The notes under the pieces: model-generated
Database searches by the model: none
What the model saw: only the letters and a program-made list of their open reading frames with translations
What the model was told of the DNA's origin: nothing
Position numbers and translations under genes: made by a program
Assembly (NCBI GenBank): GCA_007922305.1
Contig: ML677465.1
Coordinates: 218,335-282,334, forward strand
DNA: 64,000 nt
Direction of reading: 5' to 3'
From: Dermatemys mawii
Taxonomy: Eukaryota > Chordata > Testudines > Dermatemydidae
Shown: positions 10,725-21,342 of the stretch, in pieces
Layout: each line of letters begins with the position of its first letter
Position numbering within the stretch: position 1 is the first letter of the stretch

Positions 10725-11580
10725 AAGAATAGCAGCTGTGTTAGTCTGTATCTACAAAGAATACTTGTAGCACCTTAGAGACTAACCAGTTTATTTCAGC
10801 ATAAGCTTTCATGGGATGTAGCCCACTTCATCAGATGCATAGAATGGAACAAACAGAATTAAGATGCATTTATACACACAGAAAGCAAAAAAAAAGGTTG
10901 TAAATTACCATATCCGTTCTAACAGTCTGTTAAATGTGGATGGGCCATTATCAGCAGGAGAAAAAAAACCTTTTGTAGTGAAAATTTACACTGTTTCTTA
11001 TCTATGTCTGACAGTTGATTAGAATCTGTAAAAGAGACTAAACTAGGAAAATGCAATCAAGTAGTATAATAACAAAGCCACTCGTAGTCCCTGTTTAATC
11101 CTTGGTTGACAATGTCCAGTTTGCAAATTAATTCCAATTCATCAGCTTCTCGTTGGAGTCTGTTTTGGAAGTTTTTCTGTTTTAAAATTAACACCTTTAA
11201 GTCTTTAATAGAATGGCCAGGAAGATTGAAGTGTTCTCCTACTGGTTTTTTAATGTTATGATTCCTGATGTCAGATTTGTGTCCATTTATTCTTTTGCAT
11301 AGAGACTGTCCAGTTTGGCCAATGTACATAGCAGAGGGGCATTGCTGGCACATGATGGCATATATCACATTGGAAGAGGTGCAGGTGAATGAGCCTCTGA
11401 TGTGTGGCTGATGTGATTAGGTCCTATGATGGTGTCAGTTGAATGGATATGAGCATAGAGTTGGCATCGGGCTTTCTTACAGGGATAGGTACCTGGGTTA
11501 GTGTTTTTGTTGTGAGGTGTGTGATTGCCGGTGAGTATTTGTTTCAGGTTGTTTCAGTATTTGTTTCCTGCTCTGGGGGA
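10725..11580 (-). mobile_element. Penelope-like retroelement, 5'-truncated, with GIY-YIG endonuclease
   Basis: Read on the - strand, a degraded upstream part is followed by the GIY-YIG endonuclease frame. A 3' UTR then ends in the widespread tail containing catgaaagcttatgctgaaa and cagactaacacagctgc. The reverse-transcriptase domain is absent. A frame change just upstream of the endonuclease and the lost 5' part make it inactive. Confidence 0.8.
11057..11368 (-). pseudogene. GIY-YIG endonuclease domain of a Penelope-like element
   Basis: About 103 codons encode IYAIMCQQCPSAMYIGQTGQ, then KRINGHKSDIRN and VGEHFN, then a C-terminal part ending in TAG or equivalent at 11057. The paired IY and YIG strands, the following arginine and the glutamate of GEHF fit the GIY-YIG nuclease active site. 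The C-x2-C insert between the two motifs is characteristic of Penelope-like elements. The frame is open over the domain but disrupted directly upstream. The domain would nick target DNA for target-primed reverse transcription in an intact element. Confidence 0.8.
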
Positions 11581-11649
11581 GCTGTCCCAAGGACCTGCAG
11601 CTTCTGTTTAGTCCACAGCTGATGCTGTTCTTCCAGCAGATGCACTGGA

Positions 11650-12023
11650 GCTATTCTACAGCAGATGGCCAAAGATAAAGGGCTCTTCAGCCTAGCAGAC
11701 ACAGGTATCACAAGCTGAAAATGATAAATTCAGTCTGGAAATAAGACACACATTTTTAACAGGGGTGTAATTTAAGAGAGCAGGGGAAGTGATCCAGGCA
11801 TCTGTTACTGTGATCTCAATAGTATGCAAGGTTTTAGAACAAATTTTGAAGAAAAAATATTTAAAGACATGGAGGTAAATGGAAAATAGGATGAAATGCA
11901 ACATGAGTTTACCCAAAATAGATCATGCCAGACTAACCTGATATTTATTTGATCAGATAATTGATTTCTTAGACAAGAGAAATGCAGTAGATCTAATCTA
12001 TCTGAACTTCAGAAAACCATTTG
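11650..12023 (+). mobile_element. CR1 fragments, left part of interrupted copy C
   Basis: A short CR1 3' coding piece (GLFSLADTGITS) is followed by a CR1 reverse-transcriptase segment including FEEKIFKDMEVNG and FLRQEKCSRSNL-like decayed codons. It ends at agaaaaccatttg, where the DIRS element starts. The same CR1 resumes at 18349 with atacagtgcc, as expected for KAFDTVP. Confidence 0.8.
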
Positions 12024-12250
12024 TTCTTCTTTAAGTGATTGCTCATATGCATTCCAAATAGGTGTGTGCTCGTGCAGCATGCACGGCTGCCGGAAGATTT
12101 TTACCCTAGCAACCCCTGCTGGGTCGGCTATGGAGCCCCCTGGAGTGGTGCTTTCATGGCGCTGGATATATACAGTGGCCGACCCGGCGCCCCCCTCAGT
12201 TCCTTCTTACCGCCCGTGACGGTTGCTGGAACTGTGAGGACCTACCCTTG
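12024..12250 (+). repeat. DIRS left inverted terminal repeat
   Basis: From ttcttctttaagtgattgct to about ccgtgacggttgctgg. Its reverse complement matches 18110-18300, including gatttttaccctagcaaccc, ctatggagccccctggagtg and cagttccttctt. Confidence 0.88.
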
Positions 12251-12374
12251 GTTCTTCTCTCTCCCTAGCTTTCCTGTTTATTATTGTTGTAGTTCGAGTA
12301 GTTTAGTTAAGTTAGTTAATAAATAGTTCTGTATATAGTTAGTAGAGGGATAGGGGGCTTTCCCCTAACCCGCT

Positions 12375-13751
12375 TTGAGTCGTGGGCTCATGCCCAAGGC
12401 TCTGGGTTTTAAGCCCTGTGCTTCTTGTGGGAAGCCCCTGCCAGTCGGCGACCCACATGATTCCTGCCTAAAGTGTCTCGGGGAGTCTCACCAGGCAGAG
12501 AAGTGTAAGATCTGCCGGAGCTTCTGCCCGAGAACGAAAAAGGAGTGGGACATTAGACTGAGACAGCTCCTAATGGAGGCAGCTCTCAGCCTGGTATTGC
12601 CATCTTCCGGTGCGGAAACCACCCCGACCACTTCAGTCCAGAGCGCTCTGGCATCATCAGCCACCACGGCACCGAAGCAGAGCCATCTGGAGGGGCACCA
12701 TGGTACTGCGGCACCAAAGGCTCCCATGCCAGTGCGGCGCAGATCCCATTCTCCGCAAAAGAAGAAGCTGGAGAAGTCAGTCCCGCCACCCCAAGTGGGG
12801 CAGGCTCCATCGGTTCTGCGCCCTCCTGTGGACCACCCGAGACCTTTGAGTCAGACTGCAGCGCCGTTGACTCTGGCCCCGTCAGAGGTGCCGTCGAGTT
12901 CGGCCCTCCTGGGCTCCCCACCTAGGGTGTTGGTAGAGCAGTGCCTGCCTTCGACCACGGACACTTTTAATGTGGCACGGGACCTCATTGCTCTCACAGA
13001 ACCGGTGCTCATTCAAGCAGCAACTCAGGTGCCGGTGAGAGCAATAGAATCGAGGGGGAAACCTGCTTTTTCCCAGGTCCCGACATACGTGGATTCCCGG
13101 CGCTGTTCGCAGTCCAGTGCCCGTTCAGGCTCTCAGCACTGATCTGAGTCCCGACGCCAATCCGAGTCCTGGCGCCATTCCATCTCTCGGCACTGGTCAT
13201 ACTCTCGGCGCCGGTCGGACTCTCAGCCCCGTTCTGCCTCCCGGTTCCGGTCATCATCTCGGCGCCGCTCGGGGCACCGACCCCAGACATCGTCCCAGCA
13301 CCGATCGACATCTCGGCTCAGGTCAGGCTCCTGGCACCAGACATCTCCACGGCACTGGACATCGCCACAGCACCGGTCAGGCTCCCGGCACCAGACATCG
13401 CTGCGGCGCCAGTCATCCTCCGGACATCGGGAGGAATCCAGACACCAGTTGCCTTCCATTCTCCGGTTGAGACAGCGTTCCACGAGATGCAGCCCTCTCC
13501 GGTACCAGCGCCATTCTCTTTCTAGATCCAGGTCTGGCTCACGGTACCGGAGCAGGCGACGGTCGGGTTCCAGGCGCAGCAGGTCGCCCCATCGCAAATC
13601 TCCTCAGCGTCGGTTGCTGAGAGCAGTCCGCCCCCCATCCCCCGGTAGGAGGCCCACAGCTCCACCTGGTCGTCTTGCTCCGATGAGGGCTCGAGACTGG
13701 AGCAGTTACCCTACGCAGAGGGAGAGGCGGATGGTCGTTGGCAGGACTTAG
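12375..13751 (+). pseudogene. DIRS Gag, N-terminal part with Cys-rich and RS-rich regions
   Basis: The first ORF starts in a Cys-rich region (CASCGKPLPVGDPHDSC, then CLGESHQAEKCKIC) that looks like a paired zinc-binding knuckle. A basic segment RTKKEWDIRLRQLLMEAAL follows. One in-frame TGA at 13140-13142, probably from a CGA arginine codon by CpG decay, interrupts it. The same frame then continues through about 160 residues very rich in Arg and Ser, including SRSRSGSRYRSRRRSGSRR, to 13751. A frame change near 13725 leads into the next block. The Gag of an active relative probably binds nucleic acid through both basic regions. Confidence 0.75.
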
Positions 13752-15487
13752 GCCAGGACTCGGGCCAGGACCAGTCCCATTGGCCATTTTGGACCCCATG
13801 GGCCTATCACCAGGCGCAAGGGGCTCCCTCTGGGGCCTCCAGGCTCTCATCGGAACCACGGGTCCCCGAGGCTGCGCTGGGGCACCCTCCCCTGGATCCA
13901 GCGGTCCCCACACCTTCTGGGATACTCCCCGTACAGCCAACACCAGTACCGGAGGCCCCAGTTCCCGAACTGCTCCAGGTAGAGGAGACGCTGGATGGCC
14001 TGGCTCCCGGCCACTCCTCAGGATCTTCTCCTGATGAGGCTGTCGCGGGTACCACTATCTCAGGTCCTGCTCCAATCGACCTTGCTGCGCACCAGGACCT
14101 CCTCAGGCGCGTTGCAAAGAGCATGAACCTCCAAGTAGAGGAAGTCGTGGAACCAGAGGATCCCGTGGTTGACATTTTATCCACGGCTGCGCCAACAAGA
14201 GTGGCTTTGCCCCTTATTCGTACAATACAGAATAATATTAAAACGCTATGGCAATTCCCAGCATCTGTCGCACCGACAGCGAAGGGGGTTGAAAGGAAAT
14301 ACTTTGTCCCAGCCAAAGGCCACGAGTTTTTGTACACACATCCTCCTCCTTGTTCCCTAGTAGTCTCGGCAGTAAACCAGAAGGAGCGGCATGGGCAGCA
14401 GGCCTCGACACCAAAGACACGGGATGCCAAGCACCTGGACTTATTTGGCCGAAAGGTTTATTCGGCCGGTTTTCTGCAACTCAGGGTGGCAAACCAACAA
14501 GCCCTGCTCAGCCGCTATGCCTTTAACTCCTGGAACTCAATGTTGAAATTTAAAGAGTTGGTCCCATTAGAGTTCAGGAATGAGTTTGCTGCCTTCATAG
14601 ACGAAGGGAAAAAGGTGGCCAGGACATCGCTGCAGGCCTCCCTAGACTCTGCGGACTCGGCAGCACGTACATTGGCTTCCGGGGTCACAATGAGGCGCAT
14701 ATCATGGTTGCAGGGATCAGGCCTCCCGCCGGAGGTACAGCAAACCCTGCAGGACCTTCCTTTCGAGGGTACAGGGTTATTTTTGGATAAGACTGACTCC
14801 AGGCTTCAGTCCTTGAAGGACTCCAGGGCTTTAATAAGATCTCTGGGGATGCATACCCAGTCACCCAGAGACACCCTTTCAGGCCTCAGCCTCAGCGTCC
14901 TTTCCTGCCCCCCAGGCCAAGACTGGACTTCTCTAGATGCTGGGGGCATGGGGGCAGGCGACGGTCAGCCCCTCGGCAGAACCAGGGGCAACCTCAAGGG
15001 CCCACTAGGCCCCTTCCGGGCCAGAGGCAAAAATTTTGAAGGTCTTGTCGAGGACAGTTTACCAGGTCTCGCTCCGGATCCTTTCCACCCCATTTATCAG
15101 CGTCTGGCCCGTTTCCACCATGCTTGGTCCTCAATAACTTCAGATCGTTGGGTGCTGCGCACAGTGGAAAGGGGCTATTCTCTCCAGTTTTCTTCTTTCC
15201 CTCCCTCCTACCCACCCTCCCTGTCCCTCTTCAGGGACCCTTCTCACGAGCAGCTCCTCTTACAGGAGGTACGTTCCCTCTTGTCTTTAGGGGTGATAAA
15301 GGAGGTTCCGGTGGAACTCAGGGGCCGAGGGTTTTACTCCAGCTACTTTTTAATCCCCAATGCAAAAGGGGGTCTAAGGCCCATCCTCGACCTGTGGGAA
15401 CTCAACAGGTATGTTGAAGTTCCGCATGGTCTCCCTGGGGTCTATCATCCCTTCTCTGGATCCGGGGACCTGGTACGCCGCCCTTGA
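13745..15487 (+). pseudogene. DIRS Gag C-terminal part and start of reverse transcriptase
   Basis: One open frame from about 13745 to 15487 covers an acidic and proline-rich linker. A conserved Gag core follows (HEFLYTHPPPCSLVVSAVNQ, FNSWNSMLKFKELVP, SLDSADSAARTLASGV), and then the beginning of the polymerase (DPSHEQLLLQEVRSLLSLGV and YSSYFLIPNAKGGLRPILDL). In intact relatives gag and pol are usually separate or overlapping frames; here both lie in one frame, and the RT continues after a small deletion near 15411 in another frame. Confidence 0.75.
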
Positions 15488-15917
15488 CATGAAGGACGCG
15501 TACTTCCACATAGCCATCTTCCCACCTCACAGACGCTTTTTACGCTTCATGGCAGGCCAGAGTCATTACCAGTTCGCTGCACTTCCGTTTGGCCTCTCCA
15601 CGGCACCGTGGGTCTTCACCAAGTGCATGGCCGTGGTTGCAGCTTTCCTCCGCAGAAGGAAAGTGACAGTGTTTCCGTACTTAGACGATTGGCTCATCAG
15701 GGGCAGATCCAAACAAGTCTGGTCCCACGTACAGCTGGCCATGGCCACATTCCGCAGGCTGGGCATTCTGCTCAACTTCGAGAAATCATCCTTAGAACCC
15801 AGGCAGAGGCTGGAGTTCATAGGTGCAGTACTGGACTCTACCGTGGCGAGGGCATCTCTTCCCCGGCTCGATTCCATGCAATGTCAGCAATTATATCAAA
15901 CCTTCAGACGTTCCTGA
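15411..15917 (+). pseudogene. DIRS reverse transcriptase, catalytic part
   Basis: The frame contains WYAALDMKDAYFHI (first catalytic aspartate region), FAALPFGLSTAPWVFTK, and VFPYLDDWLI with the YxDD polymerase motif (YLDD starting at 15678). LEFIGAVLDS follows. Joining to the preceding frame requires restoring a few bases near 15411. A further frame change near 15890 leads to the RNase H region. Confidence 0.85.
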
Positions 15918-16945
15918 CTACGACGGTGCGTACGTGCCTGAGTCTACTCGGCCACATGGCCTCGTGCACATATGTCACATGTTACGCCAGACTGCGTCTA
16001 CATCCTCTCCAGTTATGACTGTCATCTGTGTATCGGCCAAGTCGGGACAGTCTAAATATGCTGGTCACGATTCCAGTAACAGTCCTGTCCACCCTGAAGT
16101 GGTGGCAGGACCAGTCTCTGGTCTGCAAAAGTCTTCCCTTCCACGCCCCGCACTCTTCCAAGTTGCTAGTAACGGACGCTTCAGCGCTCAGTTGGGGTGC
16201 CCATCTGGATGACGCCAGGACCCAGGGCCTATGGTCGTCAGCCGACCTGGCATTGCACATAAATGTTCGGGAACTAAGGACTATCCACCTAGCGTGCCAG
16301 GCATTCAGGAATTCAGGGCCACTGTGTGTCAGTCCTAAAAGACAATACAACAGCCATGTTTTACATCAAAAGCAGGGAGGGGCTCGCTCCTCCGCCCTGT
16401 GCAACGAAGCGATTCCTCTCTAGAACTTCTGCATAGCCCACTCCATTTACCCAGTGGCGTCCTTTCTTCCGGGACTCCAGAACACACTCGTAGATCACCT
16501 GAGCAGGTCCTTTTGGTCCCACGAGTGGTCGATTCGCCCGGACATTATTCGTTCGATCTTCCTAAGGTGGGGGACTCCCCAGATCGACCTTTTTGCCACC
16601 ATAACCCACCGGAAGTGCCAACAATTTTGCTCACTCAGGGGGGGCTCTCCCGGCTCACTGACAGACGCCTTCCTCCTTTCATGGGAGGGTCAACTGCTGT
16701 ACGCCTTTCCCCCATTCTCCCTTGTGCACAAGGTCTTGCTCAAGGCCCGGAGGGAAGGTGCTCACCTAATTCTGGTCGCCCCTGTGTGGCCCAGGCAGCA
16801 TTGGTACACTCTGCTTCTGGAAATGTCAACGGAGATGCCAATAACTCTACCAACCTGGCCAGACTTGATATCTCAGGACTACGGCCACCTCCATCACCCG
16901 GATCTGCAGTCGCTCCACCTCACAGCGTGGAACATCTGTGGCTAA
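15880..16945 (+). pseudogene. DIRS RNase H region
   Basis: A single reading frame with several stops and a compensated double frameshift carries LKWWQDQS, then LLVTDASALSWGAHL and ALHINVRELRTIHLA, then NTLVDHLSRSFWSHEW. The Asp of TDAS, the Glu of RELR and the Asp of VDHLSR fit the catalytic D-E-D series of the DIRS RNase H. FLRWGTPQIDLFAT and LVAPVWPRQHW are typical of the connector to the recombinase. Confidence 0.8.
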
Positions 16946-17992
16946 CAGAGACAGAGCGTCTCTGCTCGAGTCCTGTCCAGCAGATCCTTTTGGGAAGTAG
17001 GAAGCCCTCCACTAGGCTCACTTACTCAGCAAAGTGGAAGCGCTTCTCCTACTGGTGTACACAGAAAGGCACCTCTCCTAGCTCTGCGCCTATCCATGTC
17101 ATCCTGGACTATTAACTTCAGCTTAAGCAACAGGGTTTAGCGCTGGCCACCATTAGAGTACACCTGGCGGCAATTTCCACATTCCACCCGGGGGTCTGTG
17201 ATCAGTCTGTATTCTCAAACCCAATGGTCACCAGATTCCTTAAAGGCCTAGACTGGTTATACCCCCAGGTACGCCAGCCGATTCCCTCATGGGACTTAAA
17301 CTTAGTCCTATCCCACCTTATGGGGCCCCCATTCGAGCCTATGGCCACTTGTTCCGTTATATTTATCATGGAAGACGGTGTTCCTGGTCGCGATAACTTC
17401 AGCGCGGAGGGTATCGGAGATCAGGGCTCTGACCTCAGAGCCCCCTTACACCATCTTCCACAAGGACAAGGTGCAGCTGAGACCTCATCCTGCTTTCCTG
17501 TCAAAAGTGGTCTCGGCATTCCACATGAACCAGGAGATATTTCTTCCAGTGTTCTATCCTAAGCCTCATGCCTCAAGACAAGAGCAGCACCTGCACACTG
17601 TGAATGTCCGTTGGGCGCTCGCCTTCTACATTGAGCGTACAAAGCCGTTCAGGAAATCATCCCAGCTCTTTGTGGCAGTAGCGGACGGTATGAAAGGCCT
17701 TCTGGTTTCAACCCAGTGCGTTTCTTCATGGATTACGGCGTGCATCCGTGCATGTTATGACCTAGCTGGTTCCCCGGTTAAACCATTTTCCGCTCATTCT
17801 ACCAGGGCGCAGGCGTCCTCGGTGGCTTTCCTGGCTCAAGTCCCACTCCAGGAAATCTGTAGCGCTGCCACATGGTCTTCAGTCCATACTTTCGCCTCAC
17901 ACTACGCATTGGTACAGCAGTCTGCTGAGGATGCTGTTTTTGGATCTGCGGTACTGCAGTCAGTGGTCCATCATTCCGACCCCACCGCCTAG
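16930..17992 (+). pseudogene. DIRS tyrosine recombinase
   Basis: The N-terminal core-binding region (STRLTYSAKWKRFSYWC and LALATIRVHLAAISTFH) is interrupted by TAA at 17115. After a frame change near 17372 the catalytic domain reads FLVAITSARRVSEIRALTSE, FSAHSTRAQASSVAFL and VHTFASHYAL. The conserved Arg, the His-x2-Arg pair (17795-17806) and the nucleophilic Tyr (17903-17905) of the tyrosine recombinase family are all present. This protein would integrate the circular DNA copy. Confidence 0.87.
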
Positions 17993-18007
17993 GTAAGGCT
18001 TGGGAGT

Positions 18008-18110
18008 CACCTATTTGGAATGCATATGAGCAATCACTCGAAGAAGAAAACGGGGTTACTTACCCAGTAACTGTTGTTCTTCGAGATGTGTTGCTCATAT
18101 CCATTCCAAA
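18008..18110. repeat. DIRS internal complementary region
   Basis: Two adjoining blocks. 18008-18048 is the reverse complement of the element's left outer edge 12024-12064 (39 of 41 positions). 18052-18110 is the reverse complement of the right outer edge 18290-18348 (one mismatch seen). This head-to-tail joining of both edges is the diagnostic internal complementary region of DIRS elements. Confidence 0.9.
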
Positions 18111-18348
18111 ACCCACCCTCCTTCCCCACTGTCGGAGTCTCCGGCAAGAAGGAACTGAGCGGGGGCACCAGGTCGGCCACGGTGTATATCCAGTGCCATG
18201 AAGGCGCCACTCCAGGGGGCTCCATAGCCGAGGGGTTGCTAGGGTAAAAATCTTCCAGCAGCCGGGCACGCTGCGCGAGCACACACCTATTTGGAATGGA
18301 TATGAGCAACACATCTCCAAGAACAACAGTTACTGGGTAAGTAACCCC
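18111..18348 (-). repeat. DIRS right inverted terminal repeat
   Basis: This is the reverse complement of the left terminal repeat, with an extra outer edge (tactgggtaagtaacccc) that the left end lacks. Together with 18052-18110 it makes a 0.3-kb fold-back unit. Confidence 0.88.
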
Positions 18349-18407
18349 ATTATACAGTGCCATGTGAGAAATTATTAGTTAAGGTAGAGAAGACAGTAAT
18401 GAGTACA
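18349..18407 (+). mobile_element. CR1 copy C, middle piece
   Basis: This is the continuation of the CR1 reverse-transcriptase region interrupted at 12023 (atacagtgccatgtgagaa, attattagtt). Its last 27 bases (18381-18407) are repeated at 20783-20809. Confidence 0.8.
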
Positions 18408-20782
18408 GAAACTATCAGCAGCCTGTATCCCAAGAAAGGGGAAAAAATTCATAGGCAGGAGTTGTAGATCAACCTGGAAGAGCAAGCATCTCAGAGAGGT
18501 GATTAGGAAAAAGCAGAAAGCCTACAAGGAGTGGAAGATGGGAGGGATTAGCAAGGAAAGCTACCTTATTGAGGTCAGAACATGTAAGAATAAAGTGAGA
18601 AAGGTTAAAAGCCATGTAGAGTTGGACCATACAAAGGGAACTAAAATCGTAGTAAAAGGTTCTATAGCCATATAAATATAAATAAGAAGAAAACAAAGAA
18701 AGAGGAAGTGGGACTGCTAAACACTTAGGATGGAGTAGAGGTTAAGGATAATCTAGGTCTGGCCCAATACCTAAACAAATACTTTGCCTCAGTCTTTAAT
18801 GAGGAGCTTAGAGAAAATGGCAGGATGATAAATGGGAATGAGGATATGGAGGTAGATATTACCACAGCCGAGGTAGAAGCCAAACTCGAACATCTTAATG
18901 GGACTAAACTGAGGGGGCCCAAATAATCTTCATCCACGAATATTAAAGGAACTGGCACATGAAATTGCAAGCCCATTAGCAAGACTTTTTAATGAAGCTG
19001 TAAACTCAGGGGTTGTACCGTATGTCTGGAGAATTGCTAACATAGTTCCTATGTTAAAAAATAAAAAAGTGATCCGGGTAACTACAGGCCTATTAGTTTG
19101 ACACCTGCAATATGCAAGGCCTTGGAAAATTTTTGAAGGAGAAGGTAGTTAAGGACATTGAGGTCAATGGTAACTGGGACAAAATACAACATGGTTTTAC
19201 AAAAGGTATGTCATATCAACCCAACCTGATCTCCTTCTTTGAGAAGAGAACAGATTTTTTAGACAAAGGAAATGCAGTGGATCTAATTTACCTTGATTTC
19301 AGTAAGGCATTTGATATGGTTCCACATGGGGAATTATTAGTTAAATTGTAAAAGATGGGAATCGATATGAAAATTGAAAGGTAGATAAGGAACTGCTTAA
19401 AGGGGAGACTATAACAGGTCATACTGAAAGGTGAACTGTCAGGCTGGAAGGAGGTTACTAGAGGAGTTCCTCAAGGATCGGTTTTGGGACCAATCTTTAG
19501 GACTGACTTTGGCACAAAAAGTGGGAATGTGCTAATACAGTTTGAGGATGACACAAAGCTGGGAGATATTGCAAATACAGAGAAGGCCCAGGATATCATA
19601 CAGGAAGCTCTAGATGACCTTGTAAACTAAAATAGTAATAGGATGAAATTTAATAGTGAAAAGTGCAAGGTCATGCATTTAGGGCTTAATAACAAGAATT
19701 TTTGTTATAAGCTGGGGCAACATCAGTTGGAATAGCAGGGGAGGAAAAGGACCTCAGAGTATTGGTTTATCACAGGATGACTATGAGCTGCCAATGTGAT
19801 ATGTCTGTGAAAAAAGCTAATGTGGGCTTGGGATGTATCAGGCGAGGTATTTTCAGTAGAGATGAGGTGTTAGTACTGTTATACAAGGCACTGGTGAGAC
19901 GTCATCTGGAATACTGTGTGCAGATCTGGTCTCCCGTGTTTAAGGAGGATGAATTCAAACTGGAACAGGTAAGGAAAAGGGCTACTAGGATGATCCAAGG
20001 CATGGAGAAACCTGTCTTATAAAAGGAGACTCAAAGAGCTTGGCTCATTTAGCCCAGCCAAAAGAGGGCTGAGGGGAGAATGATTACTCTCTATAAATAT
20101 ACCAGAGGGATTAAATACCAGGAAGGGAGAGGAATTATTTAAACCAAGTACCAGTATGGACACAAGAACAAATGGATATGAACTTGCCATCAGGAAGTTT
20201 AGACTTGAAAATTAGAGGTTTTCTAACCATCAGAGGAGTGAAGTTCTGGAACAGCCTTCCAAGGGAAGCAGTGGGAGCAAAAGACCTATCTGGCTTCAGG
20301 ATTAAGCTTGATAAATTTATGGAGGGGATGATATGATGGAATAGCCTAATTTTGGCAATTAAGTGATCTTTGACTATTAGTGGTAAATATGCCCAGTGGC
20401 CTCTGATGGGATGTTATATGCGGTGGGATCTGAGTTACTATAGAGAATTTTTTCCTGGATGTCTAGCTGGTGAGTCTTGCCCACATGCTCAGGGTTTAGC
20501 TGCCATATTTGGGGTCGGGAAGGAATTATCCTCCAGGGCAGATTGGCAGAGGCCCTGAGGGGTTTTCACCTTCCTCTGCAGCGTGGGGCACGGGTCATTT
20601 GCTGTAGGATTCTCTGCACCTTGAAGTATTTTAAACCATGATTTGAGGACTTCAGTAGCTCAGACATAGGTGAGAGGTTTATTGAAGGAGTGGGTGGGTG
20701 AGAGTCTTTGTCCTGCATTGTGCAGGAGGTCAGAGTAGATGCTCATAATGGTCCCCTCTGACCTTAAAGTCTATGAGTCTAT
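18408..20782 (+). mobile_element. CR1 copy D, 2.4 kb, with 27-bp target duplication
   Basis: Degraded CR1 ORF2 from before the RT through its end. Recognisable parts are YLNKYFASVFNEELRENG, VVKDIEVNGNWDKIQHGFTK and VDLIYLDFSKAFDMVPHGE, then GVPQGSVLGP-like codons and the C-terminal CVQIWSPVFKEDEFKLEQ. The 3' tail ends tctatgagtctat. Exact 27-bp direct repeats flank it. Frameshifts and stops show it is dead. Confidence 0.85.
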
Positions 20783-20965
20783 AAGGTAGAGAAGACAGTA
20801 ATGAGTACAAGAATTGTAAACGGGGCAAGAAGCTGTCGGAAAGGGAAATGACTACAGGCTGGAGGGACATTACTAGTGGAGTGCCTCAAGGACTGGACTT
20901 GGGACCGAAGCTGATATAAGATTTTCATTAATGAGATTGGCAGAAAAAGCAGGAGTGCACTAATG
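20783..20965 (+). mobile_element. CR1 copy C, right piece
   Basis: After the duplicated 27 bases the older CR1 resumes with tactagtggagtgcctcaag, the GVPQG motif region of the reverse transcriptase, and FINEIGRKSRSALMN. Confidence 0.75.
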
Positions 20966-21055
20966 AACCCTAGACATGTAGGGCTGGGAGGGACCTACAG
21001 AAGTAATCAAATCCAGCCCATTGTGCAGAGACAGGACCAAGTAAACCTAGCCTAG
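20966..21055 (-). mobile_element. CR1 3' tail fragment (- strand)
   Basis: gggctgggagggacctacag and gtgcagagacaggaccaagt are the - strand 3' tail of a CR1 subfamily. Confidence 0.6.
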
Positions 21056-21342
21056 CATGTCTCAAATGCGGCCACCGTGGCCATCTGCAGCCACTAGGGA
21101 CTTTTCTTCCACCACAGCCTCCTGCGCTGTAACTTGGGGGTAGAGGGACAAAGTAGTGGCACCTCCCCATCCCTGTTGCTCCTGGATACATGAGCTTGGT
21201 GTTGGTTGCTGGGGATGCCAGCATGGGTTGGGCCCTGCCCCCCTCTGGAGACACCTGGGGCACAACACTGGAGGAACAGGCAGCAGGTGAGTTCCCCACC
21301 TGCCCATGGGCGGTGGGGCTCAGGTTTTGGGCTTCTGGGGTG

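Larger units (their letters stand above)
12024..18348 (+). mobile_element. DIRS tyrosine-recombinase retrotransposon, near full length
   Basis: The element is 6.3 kb. The left inverted terminal repeat (about 12024-12250) is followed by gag, reverse transcriptase, RNase H and tyrosine recombinase regions, then an internal complementary region (18008-18110) and the right inverted terminal repeat (to 18348). DIRS elements replicate through a circular intermediate and integrate with a tyrosine recombinase rather than an integrase, so no target duplication is expected and none is seen. Several frameshifts and stops make this copy inactive, but every part is recognisable. It is inserted cleanly into an older CR1 within M1AP intron sequence. 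Confidence 0.92.

Noticed and set aside
13223..13597. Arg/Asp-rich - strand frame opposite the DIRS gag
   Set aside because: It is the mirror of the RS-rich gag codons; the + strand frame continues the recognised Gag.
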